Under the pieces are notes generated by a model, which saw nothing but the letters and a program-made list of their open reading frames with translations, was not told where the DNA came from and searched no databases. From the NCBI GenBank assembly GCA_029204225.1, contig CM055110.1, positions 38,618,015 through 38,682,014 of the forward strand: DNA of 64,000 bases, given 5' to 3'. How positions within the stretch are numbered: the stretch's first letter is position 1; the number at the start of each line of letters is the position of its first letter. Below are positions 11,786-24,189 of this stretch, one piece after another. The position numbers were made by a program, and so were the translations under genes. This DNA is from Diphasiastrum complanatum. Its lineage: Eukaryota; Streptophyta; Lycopodiopsida; Lycopodiales; Lycopodiaceae.

Positions 11786-12947
11786 TGTTGGAAAGTGGTG
11801 TGCTGAAGATAGCTCTAGCTCGAAAAGAAAACCAACTCGAAAAAAAAAAATGAATGAAAATAATTCGTGTGTCTAAAAAGAAAACTTTTTGTGCATGGCG
11901 GAATAAACTATCTTCCTCTTTCACAATGCATGACTACGCCTATCAATTTCAAACAAAAACAATAGTGATAGAAATCACACTTGATCTTATAGTAACTGAT
12001 TTTGAAATCATCAGTACTACAATGACTACGTAGCCAAACAATTAAGCATTGAATTATCAGACAAATAATTTGTCGCGAATTAGTTGTGAAGAACTACAGA
12101 AACACATACATTCTGAGACGAAGTTGAATGCAATGAAGGATAGTCTTGATTCAGTTAAAAAACGTATCAAAAGTAAATGAGTACAATAAGTTGTGGATCA
12201 AGCCGCGTACTCTATGCTATCTTTGAGCGGCTAAAATGAAAGTCTGAATTAAGCACAATGTTGATAAGCAGTAGCGCAATAGCAATATCTAAAACAACTC
12301 TAAGAAGTGAGCTAGAATGCTCAGGAGAGTTCAAGCTCATAGGCTTGAGAAAGAGAGAGCTAACTATTCAAATACTTCTTAACTTCTGATAATTTTGATA
12401 ATAAAACTGGATGAATATGAATAGCTATTTATACTAAAAAGTTAGGTTGTCACTTGCGATCGCCAGTTGGCTAGTGATCTGTTGGCATCCATCCGATTCC
12501 TTGTCATTGATTGCTGATAAGCGGTGGAATTGGCCGTAAACATTATGTTTGCATAAATGAACCAAAACTGTAGCTCTGTAGAAATGAACTAAAACAGCCA
12601 TAAGCGACACAGTCATGAAAAAGCGACAGTGTCGAGATTTTGCGAAAAAGAAGATAGTGCCCTTAAATCTCATTTAGGGTTGTCCCACACTTTGCCAGAG
12701 TCATTTCCTTAGCATTTGAGGCACTTTGAAAAAAGCGAAAAATGCAACACTGTGATTTTACACAAGATTCCTGACAGGCAAAAAAGGTGACACTGCTTCG
12801 AACTCCATGTATTTCTGTAGACTGTGTAAAAACACTTGTAATTCTGCAGACTGTATAAAAACACAAAAAAAATCCACAAAATTGGATAAACAATGGATGA
12901 AGATTAAAATCGATTAGTCAATTGGTAAGAAGGAGACTAATCCAACA
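11786..12947 (-). repeat. LTR (family B), 5' LTR of the 8436-11580 copia
   Basis: About 1.16 kb. In plus coordinates it begins TGTTGGAAAG and ends TCCAACA, so in element orientation it is TG...CA. Blocks such as GCATGACTACGCC and CTGCCAGAGTCATTTCCTTA recur in the adjacent copy (12948-14207) and, inverted, at 27495-28085. Confidence 0.8.
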
Positions 12948-14207
12948 TGAAATAGGTAGATGATGGAATGCGAAAACTTTCTACTTCCAATGCATGACTA
13001 CGCCTATCAAAAATCGAACAAAGCAGTAGTGATGAAAATCACGTTCAATCTTTAGCAACTAACTTTCGCTAGATATTAAGTGATTACATAGCCAAACATA
13101 AAGTATTGAATTCTCAGATAATTTCTATGAGTTACAAAAGCAATACAGAGATGCATGCATTCTAATACAAATTGAACGCAATAAGGAAATAGTATTGATT
13201 CAAAAAAACAAGATCAAATGCTAATGAGTGCAAGACAATAGCAGATAGAAACCGCGCACTCTAAATTTGTCTCTGAGTAACTAAGAATAAGTCTAAAAAT
13301 AAGCAATCTACTGATAAGCAGTAGCGCAATAGCAACTATAAAATAAATCTCTAAAAAATTGAGCTAGAATGCTCAAGAGAGTTCAAGCTTGAAAGCTTGA
13401 TAGAGAGCTAACCACAATACTTTCTGATTGTGAATGATCTGCTTGATGAGAGCGCAAGAAGCGTTGTGTAATAACGTTCAACTCCTTCACAATTTACAAT
13501 GACAATTTCAAATGATAATTGAGATGTATGAATAGTTGATTTATACTAAGTAATTAGGTCGTCAAATGCGATTGCCAGTTGGCTAGAGTTCGCTAGCATT
13601 CATCCAGTTCCTTCTCAAAAATTGATTGTTGATAAGCGGTGATAATTGGCCGTAAATAGTCACTCTGCAGAAATGAACTAAAACTGTCACTCTGCAGAAA
13701 TGAACTAAAACTGCCATAGGCGATAGTATCGCAAAAAGGTGACAGTGTCGGTTTTTTGCGAAAAAGACAACAGTGTCATAAAATCTCATTTCCTTAATAT
13801 TGGGGTAGCTCCACACTCTGCCAGAGTCATTTCCTTAACATTTGAGGCACTTTGAAAAATGCAAAAAATGCAACTCTGTATTTTTACTCGCAAATCCTAA
13901 CAGATGAAAAATGCGAAAAAGATGACATTGCATTTTTACACGTAATTCTTGATAGGCGACAATGTCGCAAAAATGCGAAATGCGACACTGTAAAATTACT
14001 CGTAATTCTTGACAAGAGCCATTGTCTGGACTGTAGAGAGAGAAAATGCGACATTGTTGTCAAACTCCATGTATTTTTGCAGATTGTGTAAGAAGACTTG
14101 CAATTTGCAAACTGTATAAAAACATGGGAAAGTCCGCAGAACTGGATAAACAATGGATGAGGATTAAAACCGATTAGTCAATTAGTAAAAAGGAGAAGAA
14201 TCCAACA
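12948..14207 (-). repeat. Second tandem LTR-B copy, partly diverged
   Basis: Directly adjoins the first LTR and matches it from about the AATGCATGACTACGCCTATC block (12990) to the TCCAACA end at 14207; the first ~100 bp are missing or unrecognisable. Several AT-rich and 'TGCGACA'-type short repeats differ in number between copies. Confidence 0.7.
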
Positions 14208-14303
14208 CCGTTTGCTTAGCAATTCCAAGTTAGGTCATACCAGAGGGTCGAAAGTAAAAGATCAATCCAAGATCGAATTTAATTGTAAACATTGTGGGTC
14301 AAT

Positions 14304-14549
14304 TTAGTTAGAGTCGCATTTGATGGTAGAATCGAATTTCCAAAACTTAGCAGAAGATCGAAATATGTGGGCGTGAATGATCTTTTCGGGATCAGTGGCG
14401 ATACCATTTTGAGAAATGATATGGCCTAGTACTACACCATGGGTAATCCAGATTTGGTACTTTTCAGGATTCAATGAAATTTTGAACCTTCGACAGTGAA
14501 TGAACACCTGTTCAAGGGCATCGAGATGTTTATCTTCAGAGGAATGCAC
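14304..14549 (-). pseudogene. Ty3/gypsy RT fragment
   Basis: The minus strand encodes DALEQVFIHCRRFKISLNPE followed by WITHGVVLGHIISQNGIATD, the end of the gypsy RT palm/thumb. It is closely similar to 7900-8010 but in the opposite orientation. No flanking RT or RNase H follows on this strand; the piece is cut at both ends. Confidence 0.75.
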
Positions 14550-14559
14550 ACTAAGATGT

Positions 14560-15320
14560 GCTATTGTAGTTGTTGGTTTGAATCAGTCTGCTCAGCTTTT
14601 GTCTTCTTATCCTTCGAAAATTTCTTCTTCTAGAGCTCTTGCTTATTCAAATAGAGAGCGACTGTCTTCGTATTTGACGTAGATAAGCTTTTCCTTCTTA
14701 CTTCTTCCTGCAATAAACTTGTTGTCACCTTCTATAGAGACAGGTCAGGAGTATTGCTAAGTAGCAGTACTAAATTGTCGTAAGAGGGAGAAAGACTGGA
14801 CAGAGGAGACATGTTAGCATCTTCATCCAATACTAGCGAAACTACAACTAATTGATTGAGTAGTTGTTTGAATTCATTTAGATGATCAGTGACTGAGGTC
14901 CCTTCACTCATCTTGAGCGACATGAACTTCTTTCTCAAGAAGAGATGAGTCGATACATCTGTTATTTCATATAGACTAGAAAGAATGTCCCATGCCTCTT
15001 TGGAGTTGGAACAATTAGCTACATGAGTTATTTGTGAATCTTTAAGATTTAGAGATACAATGGCACGAGCTTTGCCATCCTTAGCTTCCTAGGCGATCAA
15101 CACGTCAGGTTCAGCCAGCTTGGCTATCAAACTGTTAACGTATCCCCAGAGTTCTTTTTCAATGAGTATCATCTTCATTTTGAACTTCCACATGTGGAAG
15201 TCATCACCATTGAAATTATTGATCAAGCAGATTTCTAAAGATGTACCTTTCATGATGAATAATCTAAGAAATTGTAAAACAGTCTTGAATACTAATAGTA
15301 GTTTGGAACGACGGCTCTGA
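14560..15320 (-). pseudogene. copia gag fragment (third lineage)
   Basis: The minus-strand translation, FNGDDFHMWKFKMKMILIEK (about 15235-15175), is the conserved Gag opening. It is followed after stops by KEAWDILSSLYEITDVSTHL and FLRKKFMSLKMSEGTSVTDH (about 15010-14880), typical of the copia Gag core. There is no protease or knuckle. A degenerate primer site (GGCTCTGATACGA, 15313-15325) sits upstream in its orientation. It is distinct in sequence from the neighbouring copia Gags. Confidence 0.75.
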
Positions 15321-15559
15321 TACGAATCTATTGGATCTCTAATATCAGCTTTTTGGGGCTCTAATAGGTGCTGAATGATTAAAGATAATTTAACATGCAA
15401 ATTATAATAGGATCTTTACCAAACTACAGTTTCAGACTTAAACTTAAACTTAGATCGACAAGAGGAATATCTTTTAGGTGTCAAAGACAACCATGAAGGG
15501 AGCAAAACAGTTAGGCATCTGAGACAACCATGCTTCATGTTAGAAAAATGATGTCAAAA

Positions 15560-17100
15560 GAGATTATCCTATATAATATGTAGGCAGACAATTATCTGCA
15601 TCTGAAAAGAATTACTCTACTACTGAGTGAGACACTTTGGAAATGATTTATTCGGTAAAGAAATTTCGATACTATTTGTTGAGTTATGCATTCACATTTG
15701 ACGTTGACCATTATGCTATAAAGTATTTGGTTAATAAACCAGACTTATCGGGTCGAATTTCTCGTTGGATTCTTCTACTATTGAAATTTGATTATACAGT
15801 AGAAATTTGACCATGAAAATATCATTCGAATGCAGATTATCGAGATTGGAAACTTTTGAACATAAAGATCCTATTTCGGATAATCTACCTGATGAAAAAT
15901 TGATGCTGTTAAATATCAAAAAATCAATATATGGTGACATTATTCAATATTTACAAACATTGCTAAACCCAGAAAAAATCGGCAGAAAAAAAATATTTTT
16001 CAACATAAAGTAGCAGCATATACAATCATATCAAGTGTGCTGTATAAACTTGGAAATGATGATGAGCTTCAAAAATGCTTAGAACCAGATGAGATACAAA
16101 TAGTAATCAAGTCTTTTCATGAAGAGAATGCTGGAGGGCATTATGCTTTGAAGAATCCAGTTTGTAAAATTATGAATGGGAACTATTGATGGCCCACTAT
16201 CTATAAAGATGTGCATAAATTTATTCTAAATTGTGATCTGTGTCAAAAGATGGGTAAACCAACAAGGTCAACCAACTGGCCATTAGTACCAATCTTACCA
16301 TTGGCTCCATTTGAAAAGTGGGGTATCAGTGTTGGCCCAATCAAACCAGCCACAAGACGAAAGAAAAACCGATATATACTCATACCCACAAATTATTGTC
16401 CAAAAATGGCAATTTTCTTTTTGTCAACATTATTACAAGATATGGATGTCCTTTGAAAATCATCAGCAACAGAGAAACCCTTTTTATTAATAATACTATT
16501 GCTGAATTGCTGAAATACTTCATGATTATTCATAGGAGGACAACACCATATGGATTAACAGAAAGAGCAAACGATATTTTGTGCAAGATATTAAATAAAA
16601 TCACTGATCAACATTCCACATACTAAAATACATGCAGTTCTATGGGCGTATTGGAATACAAAAAAGATTACAACTAAAAAGACTTCATACTATTTGGTAT
16701 ATGGAATGTATCTAATACTCCCCATTGAATTTGAATTTCTGACCTATCGAATTCAACATGCAAAACGTGAAGAATCACATAATATTATCAATGAAAGATT
16801 GCATCAGATTTCTCGATTGGAGAGGATCGATTCTGTGCTTTACAAGAGACAATATTGGTGCAGAAAAAGAGAAAGAAACAATATGATACACATTTGAAGA
16901 AGGTTTCTCTAAAAGCCAGTGATTTAGCACTATTATATGATAATAGACATTTAAAATTTTCAGGAATATTACGTACAAGATGGATGGGGCCATACAAAGT
17001 GATTGAAGTGTTGTAATTCGATCCAACTGGCAAATCTTGAAGGAAATTTGCTTGATACAAAAGTAAATGGCTGTCGTATTAAGAAGTATCAACAATCATA
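15560..17100 (+). pseudogene. Ty3/gypsy RNase H and integrase remnant
   Basis: Plus-strand pieces in order: RNase H end (QLSASEKNYSTTE about 15590-15630, then FRYYLLSYAFTFDVDHYAIK), the integrase zinc-finger part ending CDLCQKMGKPT (about 16231-16263; paired His less clear), the integrase core (WGISVGPIKPATR, about 16318) and ISNRETLF near 16470. Stop codons and frameshifts occur throughout. It continues the gypsy family represented at 7858-8432. It ends in a region with the usual 'GAGGACG...' lead-in to the gypsy 3' end. Confidence 0.75.
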
Positions 17101-17223
17101 GTACATAGGTTGCAAATAAATCTTTTGGTTTTACATAAGCAAACCAAAATCTATGCTTTTCCAAGATAATTTATTTTTATTTTTTCATTTTTTCTCTTCT
17201 TAGTCAATGAGGACGTTGCCTTA

Positions 17224-17241
17224 TTTGAGGGGGAGCAGAGG
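17224..17241 (+). promoter_or_regulatory. Polypurine tract of the gypsy element
   Basis: TTTGAGGGGGAGCAGAGG follows the GAGGACGTTGCC lead-in that commonly precedes plant gypsy 3' ends. About 110 bases of probable gypsy 3' LTR follow before the copia LTR starts at 17347. Confidence 0.6.
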
Positions 17242-17346
17242 ATTATAATTAGGATTATTTTTAGGATTTTTGAATCTATTGACTAAGGTCAAATGCATGT
17301 CCCCAAAAAAAAGTATTGAAATTTATGGATCGAAAAATTTAGACCT

Positions 17347-18580
17347 TGTTGGATTTATCTCCTCTACTCTCCTAAATCCCATTTTAATCTGCCTCCATTC
17401 ATGTTGCATTTTTACTCACGTTGTCACACAGTCTGCATAGTTACATGTAAAATAAGTCAGACGAATAAAACGTGACTGTTTGCATAAATACAAGTAAATT
17501 CTCACAGGCGAAGAAAAGGCAAAACTGTATTTTTACATGTGTTTTGTGACAGGCAAAAAAGACGACACTGCCTTACAAAATGCCAAAGGTGCCCTAGGAA
17601 AAGCAAAGGCACCCTGTAAATCAAACCCTAAGGCATTTCGTTTGAGTGACACATTTTTCGCATCTTTACCAACGTTCATTTCAGCAAAGGCTGACGTCAT
17701 GGCCCTTTTCACGCCTACCCCATGCAACTGTGCTAACAAACTTGACAACGATAGTAGCCACCCATGATCTCCTACAGACAACACACCCACTTTGTACTTT
17801 TTTACATCTACACACCTGTAATATTGTGTATATATATTGAATACCACTTGCGTATTCAAGGTTGATGAGAGAAACCAAGAACAAGTGTGTGTAAGTATAG
17901 CATCAGAAGCTTATCAGAGATAGACGAAGTAGATGCCTTGCGCATTGATTTTTTATTGTCAGTAATAGGTTCATTCCTTCTACATATTGAATTAGCTTTG
18001 TAGAGCATGCGGTTTTGCCCGCTATTGTCTTCTGCTCTACCGCATTATTGACATGTATATTTTGCTATACTTAATCTGATAACAACCCTTATGTTTTGTG
18101 TTCAGATTTGTGTCAGTATTGCTATGTTTATTTTTCATTTTGTCTGACTTTCTTGTTGCTCAAGCTGGTAATTTGTTCTTAGCGAGTCATTATTAGTCTA
18201 GCTTTTGGCGACTAATATTTAGTCTTGCCTTTCGCAAATCATTCGCGACTAATTATCAGTCGAGCTCAGTCTAGTTCTTCGCGAATCATTTGCGACAAAT
18301 AATTTGTTTAGCTGTTCATGACATATTATTCTTTTCTTGTTTTATTAATGTTTGGCTACGTAATCAGGATGACCTTGATTTCTATCACTAAGGTTCTGTT
18401 CGTTTTCTGATAGGCATAGTCATGCTTAGGGAAAGAGTAATATGTCTCATTTCGTTGAGCGCGAACACTTTCTGTTCAAGTTCATTTCTCGTTCGAGTTT
18501 TGAGCTCACTTCTTTTCGTGTTCGTTTTTTTTTCGAGCTATTTTCGTTTCTCACACACGACACACCCTCTTTCTCCAGCA
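17347..18580 (+). repeat. 5' LTR of copia element 17347-22994
   Basis: TGTTGGATTTATC ... TTTCTCCAGCA. The first 240 bp match 22755-22994. It shares themes with LTR-B (TTTTAATCT, CATTTTTACTC, CAGTCTGCA) and is a related family. Confidence 0.9.
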
Positions 18581-18592
18581 TGGTATCAGAGC
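18581..18592 (+). promoter_or_regulatory. Primer binding site, initiator-Met tRNA
   Basis: TGGTATCAGAGC directly after the LTR CA end. Confidence 0.92.
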
Positions 18593-18735
18593 TATTTTTG
18601 TATCCTGATAAGCTTCCACGGTACAAGACTCTACTAGTCGATAGAGTAATTGTCTTCTTGTTCTGTAATTCTATACGAAATTTTTATACTTAAGTCATTG
18701 ATAGTTTTTCCTATTACTTAGACTAATTCTTTCAC

Positions 18736-21700
18736 ATGGATTCCCAAGGGAAAGCTAGTCCCATCATGGACAAGCTTGATGGAGCCAATTACCATCTGTG
18801 GATATTTAAGATGAAAATTGTACTAATGGCTAAAGAATTGTATGATGTTGTTAAAGGTGCAAAAGGAAAACCCGAAGCAGACGACGCAACAATTGTCAGA
18901 TGGAAGCTGAAGGATAGAATGGCTTTCGTGCTAATCATCCTCAACATTACGGATACCCAGATCGGCCATATATCTAGGGCTCAGACATCGAAAGAAGTCT
19001 GGGACATCTTGAGCACACTATACAAAGTGCGAGATATAGCTTCCAAGCTACATCTCAGGAAGAAACTTTACTCCCTCAAAATGGTGAATGGTTATTTCTT
19101 GCAGAATCACATCAATCAATTCAAGAACCTGCTAAGGCAAATGACCGTTTTCAGATCTGTCATAGACGAACAAGACGCAGTGATGCAACTACTTACAAGC
19201 TTGCCAAGCTCATACGACAGCTAGGTGATGATCATTACAACACATCCAGAACTAACTCTTTCGAGAGTCATTACTATGTTATTGCAGCAGGACACGCGGA
19301 GGAACGAAGCCTCAAGTTTCTTAGCTGATTCTCATGCTTTATACATCAAAGAGAGCACGATTGAGCGTAAGAAGAAGCAAGCCTCGAAGCAATCAAAGCC
19401 AGACCAGAAACCAGCATAGCACAAAGAACAGTCAAATCCTCAGACGAAGAAAAAAACTGTTCTGTAGATACTACAAGCGAAACAACCACGAAATTCAAGA
19501 CTACCGGATATTGCAAGCAAAAAACAACAAGGGGCAGTCGAATCAAGTGGCAAATGCAGCTACAGAAGCTCCACGATCTATTCAAGAAGCGGATCATGAC
19601 CAGCCATCAAGGAGCATGCGATGACAGTTCTTGGTTCTTGGATTTCGGAGCCATTCAGCACATGACCAACCTCATTGGTTGTTTCGAGTCCTATACACCT
19701 TACAGTACCCATAGATATGTTCACCTTGGTGACAATAGCACACAAGCTATTAAGGGTGAAGGTACTGTAAGATTAAGCTTTGCAAATGATCAGTCTAAGC
19801 TACTTTCTAGAGTCCTATATGTACCAAATTTGTCTATGAATCCGCTCTCTGTAAGTAGAGTCACAGATCTAGGACACAGAGTAGAATTCGAATGTGATCA
19901 GTGCAAAGTACTTGATAGGACAAGCAAGATCCTAGCACTCGGAAAGAGACATGGATACTTGTATAAATCAAGTCATTGTTTTTCTACCTCTAGTCAGGCG
20001 CTCAGTACTTCTATTCATGCAAATAAAAGTTTACTTTGGCATTATAGACTTGGTCACTTGAATCATGCTGCTATACAAAAAATGTCTAGACAATCTATTG
20101 TTCTTGATCTTGACTATCCTCATGATAAAGTCGAGTTACCTATCTGTCAAGACTATCTAGTTGGTAAACAGACTAGGAAACCATTTAAGTCAAGCCATCA
20201 GCATATTGCTAGAGGATTGTTAGACATTGTACATTCAGAGATTTGTGGCCCGATGAAAACTCTTTCGCTGAAGGGTGCAAAGTATTTTATAGCTTTTATT
20301 GATGAATTTTCCAGAAGGACTATGGTGTACTTTACAAAGAAGAAATAAGAAGCCTTCAACTGCTTCATAATCTTCAAGGAGCATGTAGAAAAGGAGATTG
20401 GATGGATGATCAAGGCTCTAAGGTCAAACAATGGTGGAGAATGTATCTCTATCGAGTTTAAGGAGTACTGCCAAAGCCAAGGCATTGAGCAGCAATTCAT
20501 CACTCCTTACAGTCCTCAGTCTAATGGTTTAGCCAAGAGGAAGAACCGTACCCTGGTTGAATCAGCCAAATGTATGCCAACACATGCATCGATGCCCAAG
20601 AAATTCTGGGTCGAAGCTATCTCCATTGCAACTTATGTCCAGAACAGATGTTCGACCAAGGCCCTCTCAGGCAAGACATCCCACAAGGTGTGGATAGGCT
20701 CTAAGCCTTCTGTGAAGAACCTAAGAGTGTTTGGGTGTGTTGTGTACGCGCAGATCCCAAAAGACACAAGGAAGAAATTGGACTTGCAAGGTCTCAAGAC
20801 CATCCTGATTGGATATACTTCATCTAATAATACATACAAACTGTATGATCCTGATACCTAACAAATCTTGTATAGTCGGGATACAGTCTTTATCGAGGAT
20901 CAGTTCGTTGACATCAAAGGCAAGGATATTGCTCCAGGAGAATCTTCATCACCTGCCATTGACACGACTGCCCAAGTTTTTGGCTCAGGCATGTCTATTG
21001 TCGACCCACTTTGTCACAGTGAATCAGACAAAGACGTTGCTGCTACCCAGCAACAAGTCCCAGGAGTGGTTCATCAGTCGAATCCTCCCAGAAGATCAAG
21101 TCGAGTGCGCACACAACCCACAAGGTATACCCTTGAGTCTGCATGTCTCTTGATACAGGAACCGACGACAGTCGAAGATGCACCCAACCAACCAGACTCT
21201 GATCTTTGGAGAGAAGCTATGGACATAGAGTATTTCTCTCTGATCATAAACCAGACGTGGTCATTAGTCGAAGCTCCTATTGGCTGCAATATCATTGATT
21301 GCAAATGGATCTTCAAGATCAAATACAATGCTAATGGAGCAATTGATCAAAGGAAGGCAAGACTGGTAGCACGAGGATTCACTCAGATCCCGAACGTCGA
21401 CTACAGCGAGACTTTCAGTCCAGTAGTCAAACATTCATCGATCCGAATGCTCCTGTCTTATGCTGTAGTTGCCGCCCTCGAAGTACATCAACTTGATGTA
21501 CAAACAGCCTATCTGAATGGAGTTATACAAGAAGACATCTACATGATCCAGTCCGAAGGATACGTTCTAGAAGGTATGAAGAATCATGTCTGTAAACTCC
21601 ACAAAGCACTTTACGGCTTGAAACAGTCTACCAGAGCTTGGTTTCAAGGGATCAACACATTCCTCATCAAACAAAGATTCAAACCAAGCATTGCTGATTG

Positions 21701-22747
21701 CAACGTCTATTCCAAGTTAGTGCAACAATCATTCATTATCATCACCTTATACGTGCATGATACGTTGCTCTTCAGCAACAATACCAATATGGTCAAGGAT
21801 TCGAAGCAGATGCTGTTTACAGAGTTCAACATGACTGATCTGGACGAAGCTCACTTCCATCTGGGCATTCAAATCCACAGAGACAGAGTGAGACGACTGA
21901 TTTACATCACTCAACAAAGGTATCTTTACAATGTTTTTAATAGATACAATCTAATGAATTGTAAATTAGCTCACTCACTGATGGATCCCGGCCTGTATTT
22001 GTCAAAGGACCAATGTCCCCAGACCAAGCAGGAAGATGAGCAGATGAGAGAGTATCACTATCGATCGATACTTGGATCTCTCATGTACGCAATGGTCTGT
22101 ACAAGACCAAATATCTCTTTTGCAGTAAGCTCACTCAACCAATATTTGGCTAATCCTGGCATTACCCATTGGAAGACTCTCATAGGAGTCATGAGGTATA
22201 TTCGAGCTACCATGGATCAGTGCATTTGTTATGGACATGTCAGCAATGACAATCTTCATCAACTCAGTGGATATTCTGATGCAAGCTGGGGAGGAGATGT
22301 AGACAATCGTAAGTCCACATCTAGATTTACATTCTTCTTCAACAACAATCCTATCTCATGGAACAGTCGTAAGCAAACCTCTATTGCACTTTCTTCTATA
22401 GAAGCAGAACACATTGCTGCTTCTCAATCTATCAAGGAAGCGTTTTAGTTGAGAAATTTACTGTCGACATTAATTTGTATCAGTACAGCCATACAATTTT
22501 ATTCTGTGATAATCAGAGTGCTATTGCCTTATCGGCCAACCCTAGATTTCACTCTAGGAGTAAGCACATTGAAATCAGATATCACTACATCAGGGGCAAG
22601 GTTCTCAACAAGGAAGTGAGCTTAACGTACTGCAGAACGCAGGACATGGTTGTAGATATATTCACGAAAGCATTAAGTGTTAATGCACACAACAAATTTT
22701 GTGCATTGCTTAGTCTGAAGATCAAGACATTCACGGATCTAGATTAA
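18736..22747 (+). pseudogene. copia gag-pol, multiple stops and two dead active sites
   Basis: Gag opens at ATG 18736 (MDSQGKASPIMDKLDGANYH); a Trp is replaced by a TAG at 19222-19224. The knuckle (about 19459-19500) reads CRYYKRNNHEIQDY, with two Cys changed to Tyr. Protease is FLDFGAIQHMT (about 19636), so DSG has become DFG. Integrase has NGLAKRKNRT, Lys for catalytic Glu (20535-20537). In-frame stops lie at 20346-20348 and 20859-20861. RT has YVHD instead of YVDD (His codon 21756-21758). RNase H runs to a TAG at 22446-22448 and resumes in another frame (LFCDNQSAIALS to 22747). The codons around the stops stay in frame, so it decayed mainly by point mutation. Confidence 0.9.
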
Positions 22748-22754
22748 GGGGGGG
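22746..22754 (+). promoter_or_regulatory. Polypurine tract
   Basis: AAGGGGGGG immediately before the TGTTGG start of the truncated 3' LTR; the pol frame stops in its first bases. Confidence 0.85.
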
Positions 22755-22994
22755 TGTTGGATTAATCTCTTCTACTCTTCTAAATCCCATTTTAATCTGC
22801 CTCTATTCATGCTGCATTTTTACTCACGTTGTCGCAGTCTGCATATTTACATGTAAAATAAGACAGATGAATAAAACGCGACTGCCTGCATAAATACAGG
22901 TAAATTCTCACAGGCGAAGAAAAGGCAAAACTGTGTTTTTACACGTGTTTTGTGACAGGCAAAAAAGACGACACTGCCTTACAAAATGCCAAAG
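22755..22994 (+). repeat. Truncated 3' LTR
   Basis: Matches the first 240 bp of the 5' LTR and breaks at ACAAAATGCCAAAG. The right side switches to unrelated sequence, so about 1 kb of LTR has been deleted or replaced. Confidence 0.88.
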
Positions 22995-23297
22995 AATATT
23001 TTAAGGAATAGGTAAAATCCGCGAGATAAGAATTTGTATGGTTTTTGTCCTGGAATAAGATATAAAAAGAGAAAAAAATCCTCGCTGGAATTGTAGTCCA
23101 CTTCTGAATGGAAGTATTGCAAGTCTGTAAGAGGGTGTTTAATATGAGTAGTCCTTGACCATGGCAGTTCGGTTGAAGCCATGTTGTATACCACCAATCG
23201 TAATTGTATGGCATGTCTTGATTGTGTATTCGAGACAACCACTTGAAATATGTAGGTGGCGTTTGACTCCTTGGTATAGAATGGTTACTCTATGACT

Positions 23298-24189
23298 ATC
23301 CGTCATAAGAGTTGTATGCATAAATATAGTCGGGATAGATTGGAAAGATTGATGAATCATTGTGATCTTGGTATTGATATTCATCATGAAGTGTCAAATG
23401 AGAAAAATATTCATTTGTTTCTGCAAGATAATATAAAGATTGATAAGCATCTCCATTTGAATAGACCCTTTGACTAAATGGCACATGAACAACTTCATGT
23501 GAATCCACTGATTGAGGTCTTGTTGTCTGAGAAGTTGTGTTCAAGTACATTTCTCGTGTTGTAGGTGCATGTGCCTCTGGATGTTGATGCATAGATTGGT
23601 GTGCTTGAGTAGCAACTGCTCCATTCGACATGGTAGTTTGAATTTGAACAGCAGGAGCAATTTGGTTTAGATCTACACTGCTTGGTTGATTTGGTAGTTG
23701 AAGTACATTCTCTCTGAAACAACTTGCATTTGCTTGCAACAATCCTTGAGAACCATTGCCACTTGATTCAGCTTCATTCTGATCTAGCCTTTTTGGCACT
23801 TGTTCTTCTACACTTTGTTTATTGGGATATATAGATGTGTTGGATCCATCCTCCGTGGCTGTTGATTGCTCATCCTTCCATGTGTACCCCTTCTACAACA
23901 TCTAGTGGAAAACATTTTGCTTTGACAGCTCAATGTAGATGTTGACAGACAGCTCTTGTAGATGTTCCTTTGGAGGCATGAAGAGTTCTCGACTTGGTGG
24001 AAATCCCTGATGTCTTGCCAATCTATTTACCACATCGTCATTTTTTTCGTTGACTTTCCTTCTTGTTCTCCACCAATAATTGAAAGCTTCTTTTGAATCC
24101 TCGTGTTTTGTTAGCTTTAACCAATTAAAGTAGGAATCCTTGAATTGATCTAGCGGCCAACAATCTAGAACTTCGTTAGAAGCTCATGT
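23298..24189 (-). pseudogene. Unrecognised broken ORF (~297 codons)
   Basis: One minus-strand frame stays open from about 24189 to 23298 except for two TAG codons near 23905 and 23896. The N-terminal half is basic and tryptophan-rich (WPLDQFKDSYFNWLKLTKHE, then NYWWRTRRKVNEKNDDVV and PPSRELFMPPKEHLQEL). The C-terminal half is Gln/Asn/Ser-rich and ends in a Tyr-rich stretch (YQYQDHNDSS, YPDYIYAYNSYDG). I do not recognise the family. It abuts the inverted LTR-C fragment on the right and the truncated copia LTR on the left. It could be a captured host-gene exon or a piece of a transposon accessory gene. The long frame, despite the two stops, argues for past coding. Confidence 0.45.

Larger units (their letters stand above)
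17347..22994 (+). mobile_element. Ty1/copia element with truncated 3' LTR
   Basis: 5' LTR of 1234 bp, initiator-Met primer site, full-length but broken gag-pol, a G-rich polypurine tract and the first 240 bp of the 3' LTR. It is inserted about 110 bp past the gypsy polypurine tract, hence probably in that element's 3' LTR. The target duplication cannot be checked because the right end is lost. Coding sequence is of the same subfamily as 8436-11580. Confidence 0.9.

Noticed and set aside
17533-17859. Overlapping frames of ~100 codons on both strands at 17.5-17.9 kb
   Set aside because: They lie within the copia 5' LTR and have no homology or conserved start.
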